A stretch of 64,000 nucleotides of DNA from Caulobacter sp. UNC279MFTsu5.1 (lineage in GTDB: Bacteria > Pseudomonadota > Alphaproteobacteria > Caulobacterales > Caulobacteraceae), in contig NZ_FORN01000009.1 in NCBI RefSeq assembly GCF_900114015.1, positions 88,872 through 152,871 on the forward strand, read 5' to 3'. Under the pieces are notes generated by a model. It was not told the DNA's origin and did no database searches. It saw nothing but the letters and a program-made list of their open reading frames with translations. Position numbers and translations under genes: made by a program. This document shows, one piece after another, positions 25,327 through 33,458 of this stretch; position 1 is the stretch's first letter, and every line of letters starts with the position of its first letter.

Positions 25327-25336
25327 ACTTTAAAGT
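25327..25336. promoter_or_regulatory. Palindrome ACTTTAAAGT upstream of an SDR gene
   Basis: A perfect 10-base AT-rich palindrome 60 bases upstream of the minus-strand SDR start at 25267, in the gap after the IclR-type regulator gene. It is a possible operator. Only one copy was noticed, so support is thin. Confidence 0.3.
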
Positions 25337-25369
25337 CGCGCGTAAACGAGGGGTAGAAATGGCGCAATT

Positions 25370-26146
25370 TCAGGTGTTCGAAAATATTAGAGAGCGCTCG
25401 GCCATCTTGGACGCTTCATCAACTAGATCTTCGCCGGCTTGGGCGATTAGGGTGGCGTTTTCAGCCGTATGGGCGAGCCCAAGACAGAGGCCGCCCGCAA
25501 TTCCGCCGTCTTGCTGCTTCAACGGAGCCGCCAGCAAAATCACGCCTGGATCGGGGTCATCGAGACTCACGGCGTAGCCGACCGCGCGGATCGTGCGCAT
25601 GCGCCGCTTGATCTCCAACCAGTCGGCGTCTTCGCCCGCGGACTTCTGGAACATGGCCCGCACCGCACGGACCTCCATGAAGGCCAGCATGGCCAAGGCG
25701 GGCGGACCGCAAAACAACGGGGCCAGTCGCCCTCTGGCGAAGACGCCCTCGGGGAGGGGGGGCGCGCCGGACCGATGCTCGTGCATGGCCATGACGTGAT
25801 CGCGATAGATGCGGCAGATGAAGACCGTGCTGGGGACCCCGTAGGCGTGGGAAAGCTTGGCGAAGGTTGGTTCGGCCGCTCTGAGCAGGGGGTCTGACGA
25901 CCGCAGCTGACGGTCATAATGGACGATGCCAGGACCGAGCAGGTAGCGGCCGGGACGGATGCTGAAGATGAGGCCGGCCGCGGTGAGGCTGCGGAAGTAG
26001 CGATAGACCGTACTTTCCGATTGGCCGAGCGCGAGGCAGGCGGCTTCCACCGTCCATTCCGGCCGATCCGGCGTGAAGAGGTCCATCACCGAGAGGGTCT
26101 TGTCGGAACTCGTTTCGGGACGACGCCCGCGCGTAGCGCTCACCAC
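25370..26146 (-). CDS. IclR family transcriptional regulator (copy 1)
   Basis: 258 residues. The N-terminal winged helix (residues about 17-75) has LSVMDLFTPDRPEWTVEAA, the recognition-helix region SESTVYRYFRSLTAAGLI and a wing GRYLLG. The C-terminal domain (80-250) has the IclR effector layout, although it lacks the usual conserved Cys/Asp-rich core. The second IclR protein at 38308 shares the PEWTVE, YRYFRSL and GRY(V/L)(I/L)GP features. IclR proteins sense aromatic acids and commonly control catabolic operons. It sits between two SDR genes, so it likely regulates this minus-strand cluster. Several other in-frame ATGs make the start uncertain. Confidence 0.85.
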   Translation of the reverse strand: MVSATRGRRPETSSDKTLSVMDLFTPDRPEWTVEAACLALGQSESTVYRYFRSLTAAGLIFSIRPGRYLLGPGIVHYDRQLRSSDPLLRAAEPTFAKLSHAYGVPSTVFICRIYRDHVMAMHEHRSGAPPLPEGVFARGRLAPLFCGPPALAMLAFMEVRAVRAMFQKSAGEDADWLEIKRRMRTIRAVGYAVSLDDPDPGVILLAAPLKQQDGGIAGGLCLGLAHTAENATLIAQAGEDLVDEASKMAERSLIFSNT

Positions 26147-26393
26147 GGCTGCGATCCATGAGGACGCCGGCGGCGATGGCCAAGCCTTCTACCCGCTAGT
26201 AGATGATCCGAGCGGTAGACTGTTTCGTGTCCCATCGGCGCTTCGAAGCTCCATCCACGACCTGGAAAAGCGCTGAACATACAAGAGGAGCTTGTCGCGG
26301 GTCGAGGACAAGCCAGGCAAGGCTGTCTGTGATGGCCCGGTCCGCCCGTTCAAGGGCGCGCTCATGGACGCCCCTCGGGGCGACGGCTCCAAG

Positions 26394-27293
26394 TTAGAGG
26401 CGCGCGCTCAGCGCCTCGACCGCTCGCATCGCTTGAGCGGTCTGATTGCGACGCGCATCCTCGAGCATTCGTCGCCCAGGATCGATGTCCTGGGGCGGAG
26501 GGCATGCCGCCAGGATATCCTCGAAGTGCGCCGCCAGCTCATCGCGAAACTCAGAATGCGAAAGGATGTAGCCACGGTTTTCGATGATCCCTTGGACGAC
26601 GGCCTCGCCAACCTCGCGCGGATCCATGCCGGACTCCTTGGGCGGTGCGACGGGGCCGCCCTCGGGCGCGGCCGAGATGGCGGGGCCAAACCGCGCCTGC
26701 CGATTTTCCGCCGAGGCCAGCATGCGGCTACGGGTCAGGCCCGGATAGAGCACTGAGACGCCAATGCCTCTCGGCGCCAGCGTCAGGCGCAGGGAGTCGC
26801 TCATGCCCCGGACGGCATACTTGGAAGCGGCGTAGATGTAGTTATTGGCTGTCGGCAAGAGGCCGGCCATCGACGAGGTCGTGACGACGTGCCCTTCGCC
26901 CTGCCGCAGCATCGCGGGCAAAAAGGCCATCAGGCCGTTGATCGCCCCGCCGAGATTGACCGAAAGCACCCAGTCCCAATCCTCGAACCTGACGCTGTCG
27001 ATGGAAGGGTTGACCCCCACGCCGGCGTTGTTGACGAGAATGTCGCAGCGTTCAAAGGCGTCAAACGTTCGCTCGGCGGCCCTTGCCATGGCCTCACGGT
27101 CAATGACGTCGAGGGCGATGGCCGCGACGTCGTCCCGACCACCAAACCGGGCAAGGGCCTCGTCGAGATGATCTTGCCGCAGGTCGGCGATCATGACCTT
27201 GGCGCCGTGGTCGAGCAGCGCCTCGACGATCCCCAGTCCAATGCCGCTCGCCCCGCCCGTCACGAAAGCGACTTTGCCGGCTATATTCCGCAT
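26394..27293 (-). CDS. Short-chain dehydrogenase/reductase
   Basis: 299 residues from ATG 27293. Motifs: TGGASGIG (12-19), NNAG (88-91), Ser140/141 and Y154-K158 in YAASK. Asp37 again favours NAD. A long C-terminal extension after residue 200, with Pro- and Glu-rich segments, is longer than in the other SDRs here. It follows the luciferase-like gene by 80 bases on the same strand. It probably acts on the product or substrate alcohol of that enzyme. Confidence 0.9.
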   Translation of the reverse strand: MRNIAGKVAFVTGGASGIGLGIVEALLDHGAKVMIADLRQDHLDEALARFGGRDDVAAIALDVIDREAMARAAERTFDAFERCDILVNNAGVGVNPSIDSVRFEDWDWVLSVNLGGAINGLMAFLPAMLRQGEGHVVTTSSMAGLLPTANNYIYAASKYAVRGMSDSLRLTLAPRGIGVSVLYPGLTRSRMLASAENRQARFGPAISAAPEGGPVAPPKESGMDPREVGEAVVQGIIENRGYILSHSEFRDELAAHFEDILAACPPPQDIDPGRRMLEDARRNQTAQAMRAVEALSARL

Positions 27294-27373
27294 CGATCAC
27301 ATCTTTCCCAAACCACGCTTATTGCCGCCGTGGGGCGGCCAACGCTCCTGCGCGGCCGCCGCGCGGCGAACGA

Positions 27374-28483
27374 TCAGGCGGCCAGCTCGGCGAGCGGCTG
27401 ACCATCCAGGCTGTTTTGGCAAGGCCAGCTCTTGACCTCCGGCAGGCACTTTTCGGCGAACAGGCGCATGTTCCGCTCGGCTTCTTCGTGCGGCATGCCG
27501 CCGAAGTGGAAGTGGGGGAAGAAGCCCTGCAGTTTGCATTGCTTGTTAATGTTGTCGAGAATTTCGAGGATTTCTGTCGGATTGCCCGCAGGCATCACCG
27601 TGCCCATCTTGTCAGCCATCTCGTCGATCTTGTCGGGCGCGATCCGCATGCTCTTGTAGAATTCATTGCCCTTGGTCGTTCCATAGTCATCGTCGGCCAT
27701 GCCGTAGTTTTTGACTGCGGCCCGGAAGTTGACGCGGTGATACTGGCTCGACAATTCCTTGGCGCGCTCACTGCTCTCATCGACGAAGATAGTGCCGGAA
27801 AGCAGCGGGGCGGGCGGCATACGGGATTCGCCGTGGGTTTGAGCCCACACATTGTTATAGGTCTCGAAATCGACGCCGAGATTGGGGCGCGGCTCAGGGT
27901 TGATGATCAGCACGCCGATGCCCAGTTCCGCGACCGTGCGAACCGATTCCGGTGACCCGGCCGAACCGAAAATACGCCCCTCGAAGCTTCTGTACGGGCG
28001 CGGGCGAAGTTCCCGACGCGGCTGTTTGGTGATTTCGCCGCCTTCGATAACGCCCGTCTCGAGCGCCTGGATGATCAGTTCCGAATATTCGCGGTAGAGC
28101 TGGCGCGTCTGGTTGATGTCAACGCGCATGCCTTCGTATTCCATCTTACCCAGGCCGCGTCCCAGTCCGAGGAGAAGGCGGCCCTCGGTGATGTTGTCGA
28201 GCCACAGGGCCTGTTCGGCCACGCGCACCGGATCATTCCACGGCAGCACGACGACCTGCGTTCCCAGCTTCACGCGCTTGGTCTTGCCGGCCAGGTAGGC
28301 CAGCGACTGAAGCGGAGAGGGGGAGATCGAATAGTCGGAGAAATGATGCTCGGTGACCCAGATCGACTCGAAACCGAGCGCCTCGGACTGAATCGCCAAA
28401 TCAAGGTCCCGCTTGAGGAACTGCGTGTCGTTCCGTTCGGGCCCGCTCTGATGCTGGAAGCCGGTGGCGTAGCCTACATGCAT
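27374..28483 (-). CDS. LLM class flavin-dependent oxidoreductase
   Basis: 369 residues from ATG 28483. The luciferase-like TIM barrel is marked by ALGFESIWVTEHHF near residue 45, then VKLGTQVVVLPWNDPVRVAE and GRLLLGLGRG. The C-terminal part has the typical GNPTEILE. Such enzymes use reduced FMN and O2 for monooxygenation, often of ketones or alkanes, or act as F420/FMN dehydrogenases. An ATTGTGACAAT palindrome lies 67-77 bases before its start, and the same element precedes the neighbouring tandem GntR gene. The reducing flavin could come from the reductase at 22954. Substrate unknown. Confidence 0.88.
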   Translation of the reverse strand: MHVGYATGFQHQSGPERNDTQFLKRDLDLAIQSEALGFESIWVTEHHFSDYSISPSPLQSLAYLAGKTKRVKLGTQVVVLPWNDPVRVAEQALWLDNITEGRLLLGLGRGLGKMEYEGMRVDINQTRQLYREYSELIIQALETGVIEGGEITKQPRRELRPRPYRSFEGRIFGSAGSPESVRTVAELGIGVLIINPEPRPNLGVDFETYNNVWAQTHGESRMPPAPLLSGTIFVDESSERAKELSSQYHRVNFRAAVKNYGMADDDYGTTKGNEFYKSMRIAPDKIDEMADKMGTVMPAGNPTEILEILDNINKQCKLQGFFPHFHFGGMPHEEAERNMRLFAEKCLPEVKSWPCQNSLDGQPLAELAA

Positions 28484-28549
28484 TTTTCTGCTCCTGGATT
28501 TCCTCGCGACCGGTCTGCGCTCGTCGCTAAAAAATTCATATATTCGCGC

Positions 28550-28560
28550 ATTGTGACAAT
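28550..28560. promoter_or_regulatory. Operator-like palindrome ATTGTGACAAT upstream of the LLM gene
   Basis: A perfect inverted repeat ATTGT-G-ACAAT, of the TTGT/ACAA type used by FCD-class GntR regulators. A near copy, ACTGTGACAAT, occurs at 29899-29909 upstream of the regulator gene 28573-29859. In both places CATA stands exactly 11 bases before TGTGACAAT. This fits autoregulation plus control of the luciferase-like operon. Confidence 0.6.
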
Positions 28561-28572
28561 CAATGTCTTTTT

Positions 28573-29859
28573 TTATCCGCTGGCGAGCGCCGGCATGGCG
28601 GCGCTGAGCTGCGCCAGCCCCTGAACACGCGCTTTCTGCGCCCGCGCCGCGTCCTGGGCGTTGTTATTGCGGAGCGCCTCCAGCAGCGGACGGCTGAGCG
28701 TCAGGAACCGACGGTTCATAACGTCCAGAACGGCCGGATCTCTCGGAATCCGAGCCGACGGATAACCGCGCAGGCTCTTGGTGAAGAGTTGCAGCAAAGG
28801 ATTGGCGATGACCGAGGCGATCGCTTCTTCGGCGTCGAACACATGTGGCAGACTGGCGACGGCGTCCTGTCGTTCCAGGCTGTCTTCCAGCTTCGCGAGT
28901 GTTTGGCTGACCCGCTCGCAATCCTCCGCCGAGGCCCGGCTGGCGGCCATGGCGATGACCTCGACGCTCAGCCGCTCGAAGACCTGCATGACGGTGTGGG
29001 CCTGCACGCCGCCGCTGGCGAAAAAGCAGGATACGAGCCGTGCGAGGGTCCCTTCCCGCGGGGCCTGGCTCACGAGGCCATGGCCCCGTCCGCAAAAGGT
29101 TTCGGCCGCGCCAGCGCTTTCGAGAATTCGGACGGCCTGGCGAAAAGCATCTCGATCCGCGCCGTAGCGGAAGCAAAGGTCTTCTTCCGATCCGAGGCGA
29201 CGCCCTCGCGCCCATTCCTCGGCCGTGCATTCGAGCAGCATGCGCTCGGCGATCTGCCCCGCTCGCGAATGTCGCAGGTGCTCGGGTGTCAGCAGCACCG
29301 ACGAGCGCACCGAGCCGCCGTCCGAGACGGCCTGCCGCACCGCGCGAACGACGTCTTCGAAAAACGCGAACACCGTCGCGAAGCGGGAGGTCCCTTCAGG
29401 CCCGGGCAGGTGAAGCGCATCCAAGTCCAAGCGGACACGGTCGAGCGCCGCCTCTGTCTCGTCGAGCTGGACCGGCGTCACGCCGAAGAAGAGGCCAAAG
29501 CCAACGAGGAATGCCGCTGTATGGCGGGAATCGAGCGCGAGAACCTGTAATCCGCCCCGCGGCCCTCGGACCATGCGCGCCGTGCCACGGACCGCTAGGA
29601 TCCGGACGGCCTCGCGGATCACCGCGCGTCCGGCGCCGAACCGCTCGGCCAGGGCCTGTTCAGAGCCACACACCGCTCCATACGGCCATCCGCTGACGAT
29701 CAGGCTCTCTTCGATGCGCCTGGCGATCCGGCAGGCGCCTTTTTCCGCGCCGCCCCGTCGTTCGCCAATGACGTCGGTCAGGAGGCTGTCATCGCTTGCG
29801 GCAAGTATCGGCGTACTTGCGCGCGCGGCAGGCTCCGTCGGTCGCGAAACAGCAGGCAT
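28573..29859 (-). CDS. Tandem GntR/FadR-type transcriptional regulator (copy 2)
   Basis: 428 residues from ATG 29859. Two winged helices are visible. The first (about residues 40-110) has GSEQALAERFGAGRAVIREA and ends RGPRGGLQV. The second (about 215-285) has GSEEDLCFRYGADRDAFRQA and ends GRGHGLV. Helical FCD-sized segments follow each. It is close in sequence to copy 3 (41757). The gene is 89 bases upstream of the luciferase-like gene on the same strand. Matching operator-like palindromes precede both genes. It probably represses them until an aromatic or acid effector binds; this is inferred from family behaviour. Confidence 0.82.
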   Translation of the reverse strand: MPAVSRPTEPAARASTPILAASDDSLLTDVIGERRGGAEKGACRIARRIEESLIVSGWPYGAVCGSEQALAERFGAGRAVIREAVRILAVRGTARMVRGPRGGLQVLALDSRHTAAFLVGFGLFFGVTPVQLDETEAALDRVRLDLDALHLPGPEGTSRFATVFAFFEDVVRAVRQAVSDGGSVRSSVLLTPEHLRHSRAGQIAERMLLECTAEEWARGRRLGSEEDLCFRYGADRDAFRQAVRILESAGAAETFCGRGHGLVSQAPREGTLARLVSCFFASGGVQAHTVMQVFERLSVEVIAMAASRASAEDCERVSQTLAKLEDSLERQDAVASLPHVFDAEEAIASVIANPLLQLFTKSLRGYPSARIPRDPAVLDVMNRRFLTLSRPLLEALRNNNAQDAARAQKARVQGLAQLSAAMPALASG

Positions 29860-29898
29860 TTCTCTCCCCTTTTTTTATAAAAGTGCATAGATAATCCT

Positions 29899-29909
29899 AC
29901 TGTGACAAT
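29899..29909. promoter_or_regulatory. Operator-like ACTGTGACAAT upstream of the tandem GntR gene
   Basis: One mismatch from the palindrome ATTGTGACAAT at 28550. It lies 40 bases before the regulator start at 29859, next to an AT-rich stretch (TTTTTTTATAAAAG) that could hold the promoter. The remainder of 29860-30153 shows no gene. Confidence 0.55.
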
Positions 29910-30153
29910 ATGTGCCGTTTTTAGGGCGGTGCGTCCGGTCGCCGCAGGCTGGAGGGCGGATAGCTTAGAAGTCGCGCCGCCCGCGAGGCCGGGCGTCTCG
30001 CCTGCGCGGGGGCAAGATGGTCCCCAAGGAAGGCCATGCCGGGCGGGATTTGAGCCTATTGTCCCACTCGTTTGTCCTGGAAGCCTCGCTTAGTGCCTTG
30101 CGAGCGGACCGATCCGCTTACCGGAAATCCAGCAGCGCGGATAAATTTGAGAC

Positions 30154-31074
30154 ATGCGCACAGACGCGTTCGGGCCCGAGGCGATTCCCGCCGAGGTCGC
30201 CGCTTTCAACACCCTCATGGCCAAGCGGATCGGAGATCTCCCCAGCATTTGGGACATCGGCGTCGCGCAAGCCCGTAGCGGCGCCTTCATGCCAGCGCCG
30301 CCGCCGTCGCCGAGAGCCTATGACGTGCCCGTGAACGACACGGTCTCATTGCACGTGGTGCCCTGCGCCGAGCCTAAGGGGGTGTTGCTGCACATCCATG
30401 GCGGCGGGTTCATCCTGGGCGCCGCGGCCCATCAGGACGCCATGCTGGAACGGATCGCCGATCAGACGGCTCTGACTTGCGTCAGCGTCGAATATCGCCT
30501 GGCGCCCGAAAACCCCTATCCGGCGGCATGGGATGACTGCGAGACCGCTGCGCTGTGGTTGGTTGAGCATGCCAAGTCCCGGTTCGGGGTCGAGACCCTG
30601 ATGATCGCCGGAGAATCCGCAGGGGCGCTGCTGGCGGTGGCCACCTTGTTGCGGCTGCGACCGCGAGGCGCGCTGAAGCGCTTTGCTGGCGCGGCTCTGA
30701 GCTTTGGGGTCTATGACTCCTCCATGACGCCGAGCCAAGTCCTGGCGCGGACGGGCGTTCTAAAGGCCCAGGACATCGCCAAAATCGCCGACGCCTATGC
30801 GCCGCGGCAGGATCAACGCCGCGATCCTGAGCTCTCACCGTTGTATGCGGATCTGCAAGGCATGCCGCCGGCGCTGTTCACCGTTGGAACGCTGGACGCC
30901 ATGCTCGACGATTCGATGTTCATGTACGGCCGCTGGCTCGCTGCGGGCAACAACGCCGAACTCGCCCTATATCCGGGCGCCGATCACGCCTTTATCGAAA
31001 CGCCACATCCGTCGGCGTCCATGGCCAACGCCCGGATCGACGACTTCCTCCGACAATGCCTGCAAAGCCCATGA
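30154..31074 (+). CDS. Alpha/beta hydrolase (HSL-type esterase)
   Basis: 306 residues from ATG 30154. The hormone-sensitive-lipase family oxyanion motif HGGG is at 82-85. The nucleophile elbow GESAG places Ser155. Asp248 (TLDAMLDD) and His278 (GADHAF) complete the triad. There is no signal peptide, so it acts in the cytoplasm on a small ester. It overlaps the riboflavin kinase gene by ATGA. In this context it may free an aromatic acid or alcohol from an ester; that is inference. Confidence 0.9.
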   Translation: MRTDAFGPEAIPAEVAAFNTLMAKRIGDLPSIWDIGVAQARSGAFMPAPPPSPRAYDVPVNDTVSLHVVPCAEPKGVLLHIHGGGFILGAAAHQDAMLERIADQTALTCVSVEYRLAPENPYPAAWDDCETAALWLVEHAKSRFGVETLMIAGESAGALLAVATLLRLRPRGALKRFAGAALSFGVYDSSMTPSQVLARTGVLKAQDIAKIADAYAPRQDQRRDPELSPLYADLQGMPPALFTVGTLDAMLDDSMFMYGRWLAAGNNAELALYPGADHAFIETPHPSASMANARIDDFLRQCLQSP

Positions 31075-31607
31075 GCGCCCAAGCCAACGCGCAAGGGGCC
31101 CCTGTTGGCTGTTCGGATGCAAGGCCTTCCTGCGCCGTGTCACCAACGACGCCTCCACCCCCGAATATCCCGGTGTCCTTGGAAACCGGAGCGGATCAGC
31201 AGGGTGGGGCGGGGCGTCCGTTGAGGGTCATCGTAGGCGTCGTGGCAAGGGGGCTGCAGCTTGGGCGCCAACTAGGCTTTCCCACCGCCAACATTCCTCT
31301 GGCCGAAGAGCCCCCCGTCCGCACAGGCGTTTATGTCGTCCGTAGCCGCTTGGCCGACGGTCGAGCCTTCTTCGGGGTTGCGAGTGTGGGGTGCAACCCG
31401 ACTATTCCCAAAACGGCGCCCGTTCTTGAGGTCTGGCTCTTCGACTTCGATGAAGACATCTACGATCAGATGCTGTCGACCGAACTCCTGGCCTATCTCC
31501 GTCCGGAGGAGCAGTTCGCCTCGGTGACCGCGCTGATCGATCAGGTCTTCGCCGATGCTGAAGAGGCGCGCCGCTATTGCAAAGATCATGACCTCAGGCT
31601 GACCTGA
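31071..31607 (+). CDS. Stand-alone riboflavin kinase domain protein
   Basis: 178 residues from ATG 31071, overlapping the esterase stop by four bases. After a low-complexity Pro/Ser-rich lead of about 50 residues comes a complete flavokinase domain: GRQLGFPTANI (nucleotide-binding PTAN), TGVYVVRSRL, GVASVGCNPTI and the catalytic Glu in LEVWLFDF. Bacterial FMN synthesis is normally done by bifunctional RibF, whose N-terminal FAD synthetase half is absent here. The enzyme should convert riboflavin to FMN. Its position among many flavin enzymes suggests dedicated FMN supply. Confidence 0.85.
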   Translation: MSAQANAQGAPVGCSDARPSCAVSPTTPPPPNIPVSLETGADQQGGAGRPLRVIVGVVARGLQLGRQLGFPTANIPLAEEPPVRTGVYVVRSRLADGRAFFGVASVGCNPTIPKTAPVLEVWLFDFDEDIYDQMLSTELLAYLRPEEQFASVTALIDQVFADAEEARRYCKDHDLRLT

Positions 31608-31872
31608 CGTCCGCGGCTTCCTGAAAGGCCCATCGCAAGCGCGCAGCGTAAGTCGCACGTCGCGATGTGTAGCGGCTCGGGTGGCTAGGCGGCGTCGTCG
31701 CGCTGACCGCGCTATCGGCTCCCCGATTTTCCCCCTTAACGGATCAAGCCCCTCGCGGGCGGCCAGATCATCCGTCCTCCTCCGCGATTTGAAAACGCGG
31801 ATCAATTTTCGGCCGTCCCAAAACCTCAGACCGCGAGAGACAGAAGAGCCCGCAAAGTTAGTTGACGACAGA
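31608..31872. other. Intergenic region, nothing coding recognised
   Basis: The 340-base gap before the aldehyde dehydrogenase has no recognisable gene. Its right end is AT-rich and contains the shared upstream element at 31873-31896. Confidence 0.4.
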
Positions 31873-31896
31873 ATTCTCATATAATAGCAATTTTGT
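31873..31896 (+). promoter_or_regulatory. ATTCTCATATA-N5-AATTTTGT element upstream of aldehyde dehydrogenase gene 2
   Basis: Identical in both conserved blocks and in spacing to the element at 48535-48558. It ends 51 bases before the ATG at 31948; the other copy ends 49 bases before its gene. TTGACG lies five bases upstream (31862-31867). It is likely a promoter-operator for a shared regulator. Confidence 0.55.
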
Positions 31897-31947
31897 CGTC
31901 ACCGCCTGTGGAGAGAACCAACGGCGGCTTCGGCTTGGGAGGCCAGA

Positions 31948-33450
31948 ATGCTGGACGTCGCCGCCATCAGGACTGAGATTGAACCACCCAGCGGGAGGCT
32001 TCTGGCCGGGGCGGCCTGGGGTGGCGCGCTGTTCGACGGCGCATGGCGCGCCGGCGCGGGGGAAATCAGCGTCATCGAAAAGGCCACCGGCGCGACCCTG
32101 GGGAGCGTCGGTCTGGCCGATCCGGCCTTGACGCGCGAGGTGATCGATAAAGCCCAGGCTGCTCAGCGCGCCTGGGCCGGGGTTCCCGCCGAGGCGCGAG
32201 CGGCGCTGATCCGCAAGGCCGCCGGCCTTCTAGAGGCCAATGCCGACGAAATTCTTGAGTGGATCGTGCGCGAGAGCGGCGGCCTGCGCCCAAAGGCCGA
32301 GTTCGAACTGCACAGCGCCGTGGCTGAGCTTCATCACGCCGCCGCCCAGCTCATCCAGCCCCATGGCCACATCCTGGCTTCGCCCGATCCGAGCCGAACG
32401 AGCCTGGCCCAGCGCCTGCCACTCGGCGTCGTCGGGGTCATCACCCCTTGGAACTTCCCGCTGCTGCTGGCCATGCGCTCGGCGGCGCCGGCCCTAGCCC
32501 TGGGCAACGCCGTCGTTCTCAAGCCTGATCCGCAAACGCCGATTTGCGGCGGTGTGGTCCTGGCCCGGATCTTTGAGGAGGCGGGCCTTCCCGCCGGCGT
32601 CTTTGGCCTCGTCAACGGCGGCGCCGACGTCGGCGAAGCCCTGATCGAACACCCGGCCGTGAGGATGATCACCTTCACCGGCTCCACCGCCGTCGGGCGG
32701 CGCGTCGGCGAGCTGGCCGGCCGCCACCTCAAGAAGGTCGCCTTGGAACTGGGCGGCAACAACGCCTTCATCGTGCTCGATGACGCCGATCTCGCCGCCG
32801 CGGCTTCGGCCGGCGCCTGGGGGTCTTTCCTTCACCAGGGACAGATCTGCATGGCAACGGGGCGCCACATTGTCCATCGCAAGATCGCGCAAGCCTATAC
32901 CGAGGCGCTCGCGCAGAAGGCCGCCCATCTGCCGGTCGGCGATCCGTTCCGCCAGCAGGTCGCGCTGGGGCCGATCATCAACGAGCGCCAGCTGGCCAAC
33001 GTCCACGCCATCGTCAGCCAGTCGGTGGAGCAGGGCGCACAGCTGGCAGCCGGCGGGACCTACGAGGGCTTGTTCTATCGCCCGACCGTATTGGCCGGGG
33101 TGACCGCCGACATGCCCGCTTTCAGCCGGGAGATCTTCGGGCCGGTAGCGCCGGTGATCATCGCCGAGGACGACGACCACGCCGTCGCGCTGGCCAACCA
33201 GACCGAATATGGACTTTCGGGCGCCATCCAGACCGGCCGCCTCGATCGCGGCTTGAGCCTCGCCAGGCAGATCCACGCCGGCATGGTGCACGTCAACGAC
33301 CAGACGGTCGGCGACATGCCGCAAATCCCGATGGGGGGCATGGGGAGCTCTGGCAACGGCAATCGCTTTGGCAGCATCACAGCCTGGGAAGAGTTCACCG
33401 AGTGGCAGTGGCTGACCTTCAGCTCGACCCCCGCCCGCTATCCGTTTTGA
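31948..33450 (+). CDS. Benzaldehyde/vanillin-dehydrogenase-like aldehyde dehydrogenase
   Basis: 500 residues from ATG 31948 with GGGAGG upstream. All key residues are present: Asn169 (PWNFP), Lys192 (LKPDPQTP), FTGSTAVG, Glu267 (LELGGNN) and Cys301 (GQICMATGR). The FDGAWRAG start and LKPDPQTP motif fit the benzaldehyde/vanillin dehydrogenase subgroup. It would oxidise aromatic aldehydes such as those released by stilbene cleavage. It begins a tight plus-strand operon of carotenoid oxygenase, extradiol dioxygenase, FAH hydrolase and FAD hydroxylase, with gaps of 1-34 bases. Confidence 0.9.
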   Translation: MLDVAAIRTEIEPPSGRLLAGAAWGGALFDGAWRAGAGEISVIEKATGATLGSVGLADPALTREVIDKAQAAQRAWAGVPAEARAALIRKAAGLLEANADEILEWIVRESGGLRPKAEFELHSAVAELHHAAAQLIQPHGHILASPDPSRTSLAQRLPLGVVGVITPWNFPLLLAMRSAAPALALGNAVVLKPDPQTPICGGVVLARIFEEAGLPAGVFGLVNGGADVGEALIEHPAVRMITFTGSTAVGRRVGELAGRHLKKVALELGGNNAFIVLDDADLAAAASAGAWGSFLHQGQICMATGRHIVHRKIAQAYTEALAQKAAHLPVGDPFRQQVALGPIINERQLANVHAIVSQSVEQGAQLAAGGTYEGLFYRPTVLAGVTADMPAFSREIFGPVAPVIIAEDDDHAVALANQTEYGLSGAIQTGRLDRGLSLARQIHAGMVHVNDQTVGDMPQIPMGGMGSSGNGNRFGSITAWEEFTEWQWLTFSSTPARYPF

Positions 33451-33458
33451 GGCTGGCC

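Noticed and set aside
31862..31885. TTGACG and TATAAT as a sigma-70 promoter for the aldehyde dehydrogenase
   Set aside because: They are only 12 bases apart, too close for a -35/-10 pair. With a 17-base spacer the -10 would be TAGCAA, which is weak.
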